Shown: positions 48,272 to 59,513 of the stretch, piece by piece | How positions within the stretch are numbered: position 1 is the first letter of the stretch | How the letters are laid out: the number at the start of each line of letters is the position of its first letter | Assembly (NCBI GenBank): GCA_020205615.1 | Contig: CM035170.1 | Location: 114,304,253-114,368,252 of the forward strand | Length of the DNA: 64,000 nt | Source: Panax quinquefolius | Lineage: Eukaryota; Streptophyta; Magnoliopsida; Apiales; Araliaceae | Direction of reading: 5' to 3' | Position numbers and translations under genes: made by a program | The notes under the pieces: generated by a model | The model's database searches: none | Told to the model about the DNA's origin: nothing | What the model saw: the letters and a program-made list of their open reading frames with translations, nothing else

Positions 48272-48970
48272 CACTACAAGAAATTACACAAAAAAGGACG
48301 CTAAAATCTGTCACATAAAATTTATTTTTCGTCAATAAAACATTTGGTGACGATTGTTAATCGTCACAGAGAACGTCACCGTATGAGCGTGGTATTAGGT
48401 TTATTTGACACTATTTGATATAAATCACTAAATGTTTTAACTTATGGTGACGATCTCACACCATCATCACTATAATTAATTACTTTTAGTGACGTTAATA
48501 AGCGTTCTTATTTGAATGAAACTTTCGTCACTCTATATTATGTTTCATCATCAAACTTGGTGCATTTAATGACAAAAATCATTTTTTGTCATTAAATGAT
48601 ATTATTTAATGATTTAAAATATATACTCTATTTAAATCATCTAATTTTAATGATGACAATATTGTCATATTTATGATTATTATTTAAATCACGTATTATT
48701 GTGTTTATCGTCACCAAAAAATAAAAAATAAATGACGACATAACAATTCGTCACCTAATAGTATATTTAACATGACAATTATATCATTGTCAATTTGTCA
48801 TTTCATATTTTAAATAATATTATAAAATAATTTATCACCAAAAAACTATTTTTTGGGACACATTTTTCAATGTCACTAATTGAATGCTTATGGTGACGAT
48901 GCATCTCGTCACAAAAAGAGTTACTAATAGTGACAAAATTAGTTGTTGTGACTAAATGAAAAACTAAATA
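48272..48970. repeat. Left subterminal repeats of the CACTA-like element
   Basis: Repeated GTGACGA, CGTCAC and TAGTGAC motifs, several as close inverted pairs (for example GGTGACGATTGTTAATCGTCAC near 48352). In CACTA elements such repeats are the transposase-binding region. No ORF. Confidence 0.6.
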
Positions 48971-50481
48971 TAAAATTATAGATCTAGAAATAAGAAAAAA
49001 TATTACACCAATAATATTTAACCAAAATGATTGTAATGATAAAAAACACCAATAATAGAATAACTAAATTTCCATTTTCCATTGTATTTAACCAAAATAG
49101 AAAAATTAAAATCCAAAATATCATCCATTCTACTTAACATCAATAATTTATCAAGTATAACATTCTAAACAAAATATCTAACTTTTTAAATGACCATAAC
49201 GAAAGTTCAGAAGTTTTGAACGTCGACAAGCTAATCAGAAATTATTTTCGACTCTTTTTGTCCCTGGGCTAGTGCTGCCTTAATCAACCATAGGAATTTT
49301 GGATTGTTTGCCAACTTGTTCTGAATTCCTGAATTGTACAGAACGACCAATGCAATGAATATAAAGCTCTCGGTTGTTTAGAAGATCATAATTAATCACC
49401 AGAGAAACCTAAAAGACAAAAAATGAAGAAAACAAATATGAGAACGCAAAAATAGACTACCATGAAATCCATATCATAAAGGTGTACCAAATATATACTC
49501 GTAAGTATAGGACATAAAACATCCACTAATCAATAAGTTTGTTGTGGACTCCCTCGATACCACTTTAATTCCATTTTTCACTTTTTATACGCCCTAAAAT
49601 AGAAATATTGTGTAAAGTTTTACTGAAGCCAAATGATATTTCTAAACTCACCCAAATAAAGAAGCATATAATAACTAAAGACAGGTAAGGAAACTTGACA
49701 TAAGAAAAAAATATAGAACCCTAGCACAAACATCTCTTGTATAAAGTTTTTTTATATAAAAGTACATCTAGATTAAGTAATACTTCCAAATAAAACATCA
49801 ATTGTTTCTAGCCTTTCTCAGCTAAATATGCACAAACATTGTTGATTTCTTACACAAACTAATTGTCTGCGACATGATAGTTTCCATCTTCTTCTCATAT
49901 TTAAAAAATAAAAAAATAAAAAATAAAAAAATAAAAATTTTGGACCTAAGATAACTAATTTTAAAGATATAATATGGATGACATGATTTCTTGGCTTACA
50001 TTTACTAGAGAAAGAAAGTCCAAAATTAAGAGTCCATCATGCTTAAAACTGCTATCTCAGGTACATTGAAAAACATTTATGGTAAATGAGAACCATAGAA
50101 TAAAAACCGTAGCGGTTGCTGCACCAAGTATAAATTTCTCTATTTTATACGAGTACGTTATAAAACGTGTTAAAGAATTTTCAATCACAACTTTATGAAA
50201 GCTTATTTTGCCTTTTTGTTTGATCAGAAATTACTACTTTTCTAAACTCAGATAGCAACTTAATCACGCAAAACAAATACTTGCTGACAATACATAACCT
50301 TGGAACTTACCCTTGTTCTGAGGATCATGCAAGTGGCTTCTCAAAGAACCCTTTTACGGATATTCATAAATTAGGAAGAGTTCATCAACACTAGCAACAT
50401 AACCAATCAATTCTACCTTGACAAATTAAGTCAAAAATAGATTTTGAAGCTTTAGAATGTAGAACACAGCAGCTATAAGCT
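48971..50481. other. Interior of the CACTA-like element, no gene recognised
   Basis: AT-rich with intron-like texture on the minus strand. A splice-donor-like CAAGG|GTAAGT on the minus strand near 50310 may belong to the EPSIN1-like fragment's 3' part. No other exon was recognised. Confidence 0.35.
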
Positions 50482-50614
50482 TTAATGGCTCATTTGCGAG
50501 GCAAATGGCTCATTTGCTTTGGTTGTCACTGGATCAGGAGCAACAAAAAAATCTATTGTTGAAGAAACTACGGAAGAAGAGGCGGGTTGGGAGGCAAAAT
50601 AGATTGATATTGGC
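50482..50614 (-). pseudogene. EPSIN1-like clathrin adaptor fragment, downstream exon
   Basis: After a minus-strand acceptor (TGTGCAG, 50615-50621) the frame reads FASQPASSSVVSSTIDFFVAP, then DPVTTKANEPFASQ, and a stop at 50482-50484. Repeated DLFASQPA/STVDFF..PDPV-type wording is characteristic of the linker of plant EPSIN1-type proteins, which carry clathrin/adaptor binding motifs downstream of an ENTH domain. The exon cannot be joined in frame to 51787-51970 with the splice sites I see. No ENTH domain is present. The + strand ORF 50505-50690 is its antisense shadow. Confidence 0.6.
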
Positions 50615-51786
50615 CTGCACATATGACCATGATATAATTAGTTATTGCAGAACAAAGTTACCAAGAAAGAATGAGCAAGCCACTGCCTAATAGCATAACC
50701 AATCTACTATTAAGTAACCAATTGCTCTAAAAGCTGAAGCTGATAAAGAATGGTACCAACAATTTGCTATATCAACTGCTACTATGCAAGTTCAATACAT
50801 CTTTTTATTGTGAGCGACGCATTTATGCATATTTGTATGGGATAAAGTACTTACAAACATTCTGCTAGTCAAGTGCAGGATATATCTATATCAGAAGAGT
50901 ATATGTAATAGAGTTGTTCTTATTCTTATTGTTTAACATTTATCTAAAATATTTACAAATACTTTAAAGCCCTCTAGGCTCTGACTATTGCATCAGTATA
51001 AATCCTCTAATTATTCTAACACCAACAAAAACTAGACTGCATGGAGGTTGTTACTGTACTTTTGAACCATGTATAACCCAAACATTTCTTGTTTGCTAGT
51101 CAAGACCTAGACAGCTGTGTGAGTTTCCTCACCTTGCAAACAATCCTTACCCATAAGGTATTGTACTTTTTACAAGACTATTCTCCTTAAATAAAGCTCA
51201 CAAACCCAAATTTTATTTCCAAACTTCCTACTCAATAGTTGTTAGTTCAATAATTCCTTAAGATATGAAAAAATTATGCAATTACAGCTTCCTAACCAAT
51301 ATAGTAAATTAGCAAGTATAGGTCCTATGGGATACCTATAATTAACAATACATTAGCATAAAAATTGCATGTAATAGAGAAACATAGCAAAAAAGAAGAA
51401 GAAAGACCTAGGAAAATAACAATGAAAGTACTTTCTGTATTTTTAAGAACTTTGCGGACTCCTGATGTCATTCCTAACTATCCCTTTGCGCCAAGCCATA
51501 GAGAAAAAAATATAGCATAAGATCCAAACATTTTAGAAATCACATCTAGTAAAAAAAACAAAACAAAACTATCAGAAGGGGAAAGTTCGAGTATCTTTCT
51601 CCCTAGCCATGCACGTCCATTTGAATTTGAATGTGAATGTGAATGCAGACAATAAATGCGCAGTACAAAAGCAAGTTCCAGAGTCATATAGGACAAAAGA
51701 GCCACTCAACATATCTCACAAAGTTACAATTTATATGGTAATACTATTACACAAGAAAAAAACATGATCTGGGTCTCAAAATTTAC
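50615..51786 (-). other. Intron-like DNA between EPSIN1-like exons
   Basis: No coding similarity. The short minus-strand ORF at 51478-51705 is low-complexity (HSHSHSNSN) and not supported as a gene. Confidence 0.35.
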
Positions 51787-51970
51787 CCCTGCTTCTGCGT
51801 TGGATGATGCTGATACAAAAGTTGCATCGGCAAACAAATCAACGTCGATGAAGTGCTATTCACGATGAGGATTTTCTATAGAATGCAGATCATGAGGCAC
51901 ATCCAAGAGGTTGCCAACTAGACTTTGTCCAAATAGATCCACTTCATGAGAGCTTCCAGCAGCTGATCCA
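51787..51970 (-). pseudogene. EPSIN1-like clathrin adaptor fragment, upstream exon
   Basis: The minus strand reads GSAAGSSHEVDLFGQSLVGN, then LLDVPHDLH, an in-frame TAG (51856-51858), and VDLFADATFVSASSNAEAG to a GTAAAT donor. VDLFG.SL.G.L and DLFADA.FVSAS are distinctive of plant EPSIN1-type proteins (ENTH-domain clathrin interactors acting in vacuolar trafficking). The acceptor is a CATAAAG at 51971-51977. Only the middle of the protein is present and the stop interrupts it. It lies about 0.75 kb downstream of the NAC fragment on the same strand inside a putative transposon, so capture is the simplest reading. Confidence 0.7.
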
Positions 51971-51977
51971 CTTTATG

Positions 51978-52718
51978 TGTGATAGAATAATGCTACCGTG
52001 ACATATTATGTACATAAGTGTGTGCACGTGTGCGTGAGAACACGACTGTAGGCAAAAAATAAAATCAAGTAACTGGACAAATGATTTGGAGAAGGTATTC
52101 TAGTAGTATAGTGAAGGAAAAGGTAAGAAAATATATACATAGAAAGTGTGAAAGCAGTGAATCAACAGACAGGTTTGTAAAGTTTGAAATGAAGGACAAG
52201 ATAAAGAAATATGGATGAAACAAGCCAAACCACATATGGTATTAAGTTTTATTTTATCCCCAACCTTACACACATTAATAATACGGACACACAAAATTCC
52301 AACTACTACATTGATAATTGCAAAATTGAAACCAAGAAATGAACTAATAAAAAAATTAACTTAAAGCAGGGTTCAACAAGGCATATATCTCCCAATAACT
52401 AAAAGAGAACAGTCTTCCTCACACTTGTTTCATATCGTCATAAAATTAAGAAAAAATAATTCTTTTACAAGTGATCAATCCTAAATTCCCAGTACAACTA
52501 CAAATCTTCACATGCACCCTTCTTCAAAAATGAAAACATAATACTCTAATATCAAAATATAGCCTAAGTATATATTAAAAAGGGAGGACCAATTATTCAG
52601 TCAAACCACAAATACTTGTTACAAAATTAAAAATAAAAATTCAATGCATGTATAGTTGTATATCCAAATTAAAAAACTCTAAAACCAATATACACTGAGA
52701 AAACGAGATATGGGATTT
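51978..52718 (-). other. DNA between the NAC and EPSIN1-like fragments
   Basis: AT-rich with no protein similarity recognised. Presumably intron or the junction of the two captured pieces. A (GT)-rich stretch is near 52016-52035. Confidence 0.35.
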
Positions 52719-53210
52719 ATAGAAAAGTACCATATGATGATCAGTTAGGGCATATTCGTACATGAACCAATCAGTCCTGAGAGCATTTTTAGGGGAGTCT
52801 CCCAAATAAAAAACAAAGGTCCTTCGCGTCCCCACGACAGCTTTCCCGGCTCCCCCACCCACCACATCTCTCACTCTCCCACCCACCACATCCCTCACTC
52901 TCCCACTCCTCTTCCAATACCCAGAACCGGCTCGCCTCCTTTGTTCCTCCCTCAAAACCCTAGCTACATAACATTAATAGTGCCTCTTTCTCCCACCTCG
53001 CCCGAACCGGAAACAAGCGGAATCCGACAAATCAAATGGTTCAAAATTGTAAAATTCGATCTCCTTAATCACATCGAAACCAAAAGAGTGATCAACCTTG
53101 TTCTTGAGAATGAGATAATAGCAGAGGAGTTGTTCATCGGAGGGAAAGAAACGGCAGCCGGGTGGGAGGAGAGAGAAAGACGACTTGTTTGGATTCATCG
53201 GATCTCCCAT
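52719..53210 (-). pseudogene. NAC transcription factor N-terminus with in-frame stop
   Basis: The frame from ATG 53210 (MGDPMNPNKSS) gives NAC subdomain A (LLPPGCRFFPSDEQLLCYYL), B/C (IKEIEFYNFEPFDL, FRFGRGGRKRH), then TAA at 52974-52976 exactly where the Tyr of the conserved W-Y-C motif belongs. It continues in the same frame with subdomain D/E (SGYWKRSGRVRDV, RRTFVFYLGDSPKNALRTDW, YEYAL). A GRVRDVVGG unit is duplicated. NAC proteins are plant-specific DNA-binding dimers. Here only the DNA-binding domain is left, with no C-terminal activation region. As read it would yield a truncated product. ATG choice: the upstream in-frame ATG at 53285 adds 25 residues unlike NAC N-termini. Confidence 0.85.
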
Positions 53211-53524
53211 TAATGGGATAAAAAATGAATTCAGTGATTTGTGTTTTACATGCGATTTTGGAAAAATGAGTTGAACAGGGGGCACAAAATTGATTGAGGT
53301 TCGGTTTTTATAGCGGTCAGAAATAGAGAGGCATAGCCCTGAAGCTTTTTATGGGTTTTAATGCGGTGAAACGCGTGTTCCTTTTAGGGTTATTTAGAAA
53401 TACTTATTGAAGGAGTGTTTATTAAAAATTGAATGGAAGTTGAATGGTTGAATGAATCAAATGAATTGGATGATTAATTGTATTTTTAAAAAATCTGGTG
53501 ATTCAAATCTTAACCTCAATTTGA
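53211..53524. other. Upstream DNA of the NAC fragment
   Basis: May include the captured leader or promoter of the NAC gene. No motif is decisive. No other gene. Confidence 0.35.
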
Positions 53525-53800
53525 ACACAATGGGATAAAGGTATTTTTTTTTCCAATTTGCAAGTATTAGGAATTTGGCTGACTGGTTTGCCACGTAGGA
53601 AATAACTTGTTTCGTTTTTTTTTTCAAAAGCCACGTAGAAAAATTTGTCCAATTTTTGAACGTTCCTGAGTAAAATTGGACGAATGACTTGATTAACAAT
53701 TTTTAAAAAACACAGTAGGCCAATTGAATTTTTTTAAACTACAGTGACTAATTGTTTAAAACACGATGACCACAATGGGGTAAAGGTGCTTTTTCCCATT
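53525..53800 (-). repeat. Dispersed repeat, copy 2
   Basis: Reverse-complement relative of 45580-45850 (blocks CATCGTGTTTTAAACAATTAG, TTCAATTGGCC, GTCCAATTT). Both its ends carry an ACCTTTA.CCCATTGTG-type sequence in direct orientation. Confidence 0.55.
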
Positions 53801-54159
53801 TTTTGTGTGATTTCGGAGGCGATTTCGGTTCTTTGCTCAGCCCTTGTCAAAAATTATATATTTAAAAAATGAGTTACAAGAAAAAATTCATATAAATTAT
53901 TTTAGAAATTAATTACTTTTTTAAAAAAATTATAAGTGAGAGAATATGGTCATTATAAATTACATTCAATTTACTACAAACTTTAATTTTTAAAATTAGA
54001 AAATATATCTATATGTGCTCAATTTTAATTTCAAAATTATAAATCGACGAAAAAAAATAAAGCTGGACACTTATTTTGAGACGGAGGAAGTGAAACATTT
54101 CCTTTGTATAAGTTTCATATCCAAATAAATAATAATTTTGAAATGAAAAATGATGCGTT

Positions 54160-54545
54160 TTGGAAAAAAAAGGGTCGAAACATGCTTATTGAGTTTATCT
54201 TAATTTTGGGCAACAATTTACTAGTCGTTGCAAAAAATTATACAAAATACGCAACGAAAAAAATTTATTGACAATGAATGTAGCCCATATAGGATACGAA
54301 ATATAGCAAAAAAAATAATTTTTTGCCCAAGATGAGGAGAAATAACATCGGCAAAAAAAAATAAATATGCAAAAAATTATTTTTTTCCCACTAACAAATT
54401 GGCAACGAAATTTTGCAACAACCTATGAATTTCGTTATGAAAAATAAAAGTCTTTCGGAAACTAAAACGAATGAAAAATTTTGTTGCTAAATATGCATTT
54501 TGGGCCTATAAATCGTTGTCAAATGTCCATTTTTTTGTATTGGGA
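54160..54545. repeat. GCAACGA/CGTTGC-rich repeat block
   Basis: Many TTGCAACGAAA and CGTTGCAAA-type motifs and TTTTTTGCCCA segments, a texture typical of subterminal regions of another DNA-transposon family. It ends near TTTTTTTGTATTGGG, a possible decayed CACTA-type end (TTGTAGTG). No ORF. Confidence 0.4.
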
Positions 54546-54639
54546 TTAATAGAAGAGGAAGCGTCTACGTCATAACCATTAGTGCGACTTAATCGGTGCG
54601 GTTGTTCGATTTTTGACTAAATAGAGGCTGCCAATGATA

Positions 54640-55570
54640 AAAGAAAGACCAGTGACGTATCTTGGATACAAGTTTGTTTGGAAAAATTTTTGTCTCCATA
54701 TAAAAATGTGACGTCATTGCATACTTTGTCACTAAATAAAATAATTTATGACGAACAATTGTTGTCACTTATCCATTCATCTAATTAGTGACGCATTATT
54801 ATCTCGTCATATAAAATTGGTATTTGTGACAATAAAAACTGTTATAATTTATTAATTTTTCGCCTTTACAAAATTTGCCTCCAAAATTTCTTAAATGTTT
54901 TTGCCTCCAAATAAAATTGTGACTATATTACGTACTTTGTCACTAAATATAAGAATTTATAACGAACACTTTTTGTCACTTATCCACTCATCTAATTAGT
55001 GGCGAACTATTATCTCGTCATATAAAATTGGTATTTATGACAATACAAATTGTCATAAATTATTATTTTTTCTTCTTTAAAAAATTTAACTGCAAAATTT
55101 TTCAGAAAATTTTTGCCTCCAAATAAGATTGTGACGATATTACGCACTTTGTCACAAAATATAAGAATTCATGACAAACCTTTTTTGTCACTTATACACT
55201 CATCTAATTAGTGACAAACTATTTTCTCGTCATATAAAATTGGTATTTATGACAATACAAATTATCATAAATTATTTTGCCTCCAAATAAAATTATGATG
55301 AATTTGTATTTGACGTCACTAAATGTGAACATTAGTGATGAAAGCACATTGTCACTAAATTTTACAAATAATTAATGACAAACTATTATGTTGTCATCGA
55401 AAAAAATATTTAGTGACAATAAATATTGTCATCAATTATTACAAAATGTCACTAAAAGGTTTCCCTCTAAAATTTTGGTGCGAAATTCTACCTCCAAAAT
55501 AACTTGTGACAAAATTTTCTAAATCGTCATCAAATGTGTAAATTAGTGACGATATAAATGATTAATAATA
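54640..55570. repeat. GTGACGA-rich block with about 210-bp tandem units
   Basis: Units starting TTTTTGCCTCCAAATAAAATTGTGAC recur at about 54682, 54899, 55107 and 55279 (spacing about 217, 208, 172). Each contains TTTGTCACTAAATATAAGAATT, a CTAATTAGTGACGAACTATTATCTCGTCAT segment and TTATGACAATACAAATTGTCATAA. Motifs match the left subterminal block at 48.3 kb, which supports one element spanning both. Confidence 0.7.
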
Positions 55571-55583
55571 ATAAAATTAAAGG

Positions 55584-58169
55584 TGTGACTCCCCCAAAAT
55601 AGGTATACATCACCCATTCTGAGTTGTCAAATATATGGTACAGAAATAACTATAACTTTATTAATACAACCATAAAACTGTGAGTTTAAATACAAATATT
55701 GTCTTCTAGACAATATCTACACCCAAATAAATCCTCATCACAATTATTGATATATTATTTTACAAAAATGGTGAGGACTACTAAATAACTCTCTCTAGAA
55801 CCATCATTCCATACCCCGACTCTTACTCGCTACATTCTCGCCTGAGAAGAAAAATGGAACAAAAAGGAAAAGGGTGAGCTCAACTAGCCCAGTAAAGAAT
55901 ATTATAACTAGGATAATATAAAACAAATTATCGTTAGTCTTCAACAGGGAAAATCTGATAAAATACAATAGTCAACAAGTTTCAGATCAATATTCGCAGC
56001 GGAAATAATAATTCATAGAAGAGTTACGTAGAGAATGAAATCTACTATTATCTATGAATTTAATAAATCCATCAATGATATTTTATCCATGTAACATCAA
56101 TCAATGCACATCTTGAATCATATATTCATCTTTGCACTACAGGCCAAAGATATTCATCAGTTGGTCATGTTCATCTCAACACCTGTTCATCTTTGCACTA
56201 CGAGCCAAAGATATTCATCATAAAATCATTAATCTTTACACTACAGACCAAAGATATTCAATAATATCATCATTTAGGACTGAGGATAATGAAAAATATT
56301 TTAAAGGAAAAGAATCCAGTGAAACAAAAGAATAAATATCAAGGATTCGTATTTCAGCTATTTTATGTCCAAAAATATTTCATAAATAATCATAGTGAAG
56401 TAAAATTTAAGAATGATCAAAACATGGATACAATCAAAGCTAGTATCCATAATAGATATTTTGGACGAAAAGAAAAAATTTCATTTTTCGATGAATAGTC
56501 TTACCAGATTCGTGAATAAAGTTGTCAGAAACATATTGAATGAATAGTCGTGATATATCGTGAATAGTAATCCCGACATAAAAAATTTCAAATTTGATTA
56601 AAAGTTCAAACTAATATTTCGGCATAATGATATTGAAGGAAATAATATCATTTAAGAAGAAAATAACATTCCTTACCTCAAAAGAAGAATATCTTTTCGG
56701 GCCGAATATCGATATAACGCTTGAAGGAACTTACAATCAGATATAGCAACACTCAAAATCTCAAAATACTCACAAGAATACGCCGATAATATAGAGAGAA
56801 AACTTCATTCTCGGTGTGATTTTCAATTCTAACCTAAGCACCCTATTTATAGGAAAATGCTTAGAACACCAAAGCAGAAAATTTAATAAAATATTAATAT
56901 ATATATTATAATTTCCTACGCACATTTTCTAAGATTCAAATTATCAGCCAAACAAGTGGTCCCCCCTCACCAAAATCAATAAAAACGTTTTTCTTAATAA
57001 AATTAATAAAAACTCCCAAAAATCAATTATTCTGAAACTTCGGAACTTCAATAATTCACAATAAATAGCCATTTTATCAGAAAAATTCAAACCACATGTC
57101 TTTTTTATAGGAAATTCCATTCTCTACAACTTTACAGAAGAAATTTTTCCAAATTCCAAACAGAAATTGACCGAAATCCACAAACGGACGATTTTACAAG
57201 TTATAATCGAATTTCAGTCAAGAAATGGGGTCCACCGACACATAAAACATGTTTTTAACATTTTTAGTAACAAAAATACTCCTCCTCCACATATACTCAT
57301 ATATCCCACATTCATTGTAAAAAATATCACCATTATTATATTATTAAAATAATATATTTAAATGAATTATTTTATCAGAAAAAGATAAAATATTAATTTT
57401 CAACAATTGTCACATTAAAAATTTTCTCCATCTATATCCACATAAAATTAATATTTTTCTCATCATATAAATCAATAATTAATTATTCATGAATAATATT
57501 ACAGAATCACAATACTGACAACTAGGCAGTTCCCAGGATAGATGGGGCTTTCCAATAAGGATTTCTCCTTACTAGCGCGCAATTAGATGACCTAACCTCT
57601 CCTTAGACAGAACTTTCTAGACATTGCCAATAATGTTATCCAATAATATTTTTCAGATAATATGAATTATTGCTCCGATAATGGAAAATACTGTGTAATG
57701 ACAATTATTGAAACAACATTAATATAAAATATCAATACAACAATTATTGAATCAATAAAATAAAATATCGAATAAGTAATTATCGTGAACTATTATTGAG
57801 TAGTGCCTTCTTACGTAAGAATCAATAATTGGTGCAATCTGAGTGTCTTCTTGTGTTTTAACCAATTTAAGTATTTTAACAAAGATTAATGGTAATAACT
57901 ACGCCGTTATTTATAAACAACTTATACTTGTCGTTTTCTTTATCAAATCGCTTTCTGTTATGGGGCCCACACAAGGTTGCGCCGTCATACGAATATTCCT
58001 CGACAGTAAGAATATTCCACGACCAACTAAATATTTTATAACCACTTGCTTATTTGAAATATTTGCGTATTTTACCCATAACTATCCACATTAATCAAAT
58101 CAACCCTTACTATTTCAAAATAATAAATGGAGAAATTCAATTTTATTTATAATAAGTTGGGGTCTTACA
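55584..58169 (-). repeat. 3' LTR of element E
   Basis: 2586 bp, diverged from family-A LTRs but with the same landmarks in order: hairpin minisatellite at about 56120-56260 (ATCTTTG..CAAAGAT), GTGAATA tract at about 56495-56570, minus-strand TATA CCTATAAATAGGG at about 56841-56853, end GGGGTCTTACA. Confidence 0.85.
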
Positions 58170-58170
58170 A

Positions 58171-58181
58171 CCTCCCTCCTT
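58171..58181 (-). other. Polypurine tract of element E
   Basis: The minus strand reads AAGGAGGGAGG, two bases before the LTR start TGTAAGACCCC. Confidence 0.75.
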
Positions 58182-58419
58182 ACGAAATTTTGTCCTCGAA
58201 ATTAACGACGCACAGTGTTTCAAAAGGTGAGGATACCTCGCTTTCATTTCCGCTTTCCAACTCCCGTGTCATTTCCTCTATAAAGCATGGTTCCTCCACA
58301 AAACTTTAACTTGTGGTATGACCTTCGTGCGTAGGGACATACTCCTTTCTATCCAAGATCTTGATGTATCTCCTCATATGTTAAGTCTTCTACTATCTCA
58401 TCCAGTTCTAACTCAATAA

Positions 58420-59480
58420 CGTGGTTCGGGTCTTTCACATATTTACTGAAATACGATATGTGAAAACATTATGAACACGAGACATACTTGAGGTAACGCG
58501 AGTCTATAGGCTACATTTCCTACTCGCCAAGAATTTGAAATGGACCAATAAACCGTGGATTGAGCTTTCTCGTTTCCCAAATCTTGTAACTCCCTTCCAC
58601 GGGGCTACACGCAACAATACGTGATCCCCAATACTAAATTCCACGCCCTTTCGATGAAGATCCAGATAACTCTTTTGTCGATCTTGTGCTGCGTTTGTAT
58701 ACGTTGTCGAATCATTTAGATCTTTTTCAGTAGTCATACGTCAACTCGGGTCCCAACAATGTTGTTTCACCCACCTCATCCCAACATATTGGAAGCGACA
58801 CTTTCGTCCATATAATGCTTCAAATGGAGCCACACCTATACTTGCTCGATAAGCTGTTGTTGTAGGAGAATTCCACCAATGGTAAATACTTATCCCAACC
58901 GCCCTTGAAGTCAGGACACGTAGTCTTAATAGATTTTCAAGAGTTTGAATAGTCCTCTCGATTGTCCGTCCGTTTGAGGATGGTATACCAAATCGATCAG
59001 AATCCGTGCCCATAGCTTTTTGCAAGCTAACCCAAAATCTTGAAGTGAATCTTGGGTCACGATCCAAAACTATGGATACTGACATGCCATGCAATCTCAC
59101 AATCTCATTTACGTACATTTGATACGTTCAAGGGAATAAGTCTCCCGTATTGGCAAGAAATGAGCAGACTTGGTTAATCTATCAATAATAACCCAAATAG
59201 CATTTATGCCTTGAGAAACCGCAGGAAGACCCGTAACAAAATCCATGGTAATGTGTTCCCACTTCCATTTCGAAATCTCAAGCGGTTGTAATGGACCCTT
59301 AGGCACTTGATGCTCCGCCTTTACACGTTGACAAGTTAAACACATCGAGATAAACTTTGCAATCTCTCTCTTCATATTGTTCCACCAAAAATTATGTCGA
59401 AGATCATGATACATTTTAGTACTTCCAGGATGAATTGCAAACGGTGTATTGTGTGCCTCCATCATGATCTTGTACTTCAA
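58420..59480 (-). pseudogene. Integrase relic of element E
   Basis: 59109-59480: zinc-binding N-terminus (HPGSTKMYHDLRHNFWW, then CLTCQRVKAEH) and the start of the catalytic core (HITMDFVTGLP, VIIDRLTKSAHFLPI). 58741-59118: rest of the core in another frame (SIVLDRDPRFTSRFW, then a YHWWNSP-type segment). 58504-58740: C-terminal part (RQKSYLDLHRKGVEF, IGDHVLLRVAPWKGV). At least two frameshifts separate these. The family function is insertion of the cDNA into host DNA, and this copy cannot encode a continuous protein as read. Confidence 0.85.
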
Positions 59481-59513
59481 ATCGAATCGTTAGAACACAA
59501 AGTCCGAGTGGAC

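Larger units (their letters stand above)
48272..55583. mobile_element. Candidate CACTA transposon carrying host gene pieces
   Basis: The left terminus CACTACAAGAAAT at 48272 matches the canonical CACTA-superfamily end. The following 0.7 kb has many GTGACGA/TCGTCAC motifs in both orientations, typical of CACTA subterminal regions. A second motif-rich block is at 54640-55570. Between them are NAC and EPSIN1-like fragments, both on the minus strand. No transposase is recognised, so it would be non-autonomous. The right terminus (CTTGTAGTG) is not visible; the gypsy LTR starting at 55584 probably interrupts it. The extent is therefore provisional. Confidence 0.5.
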
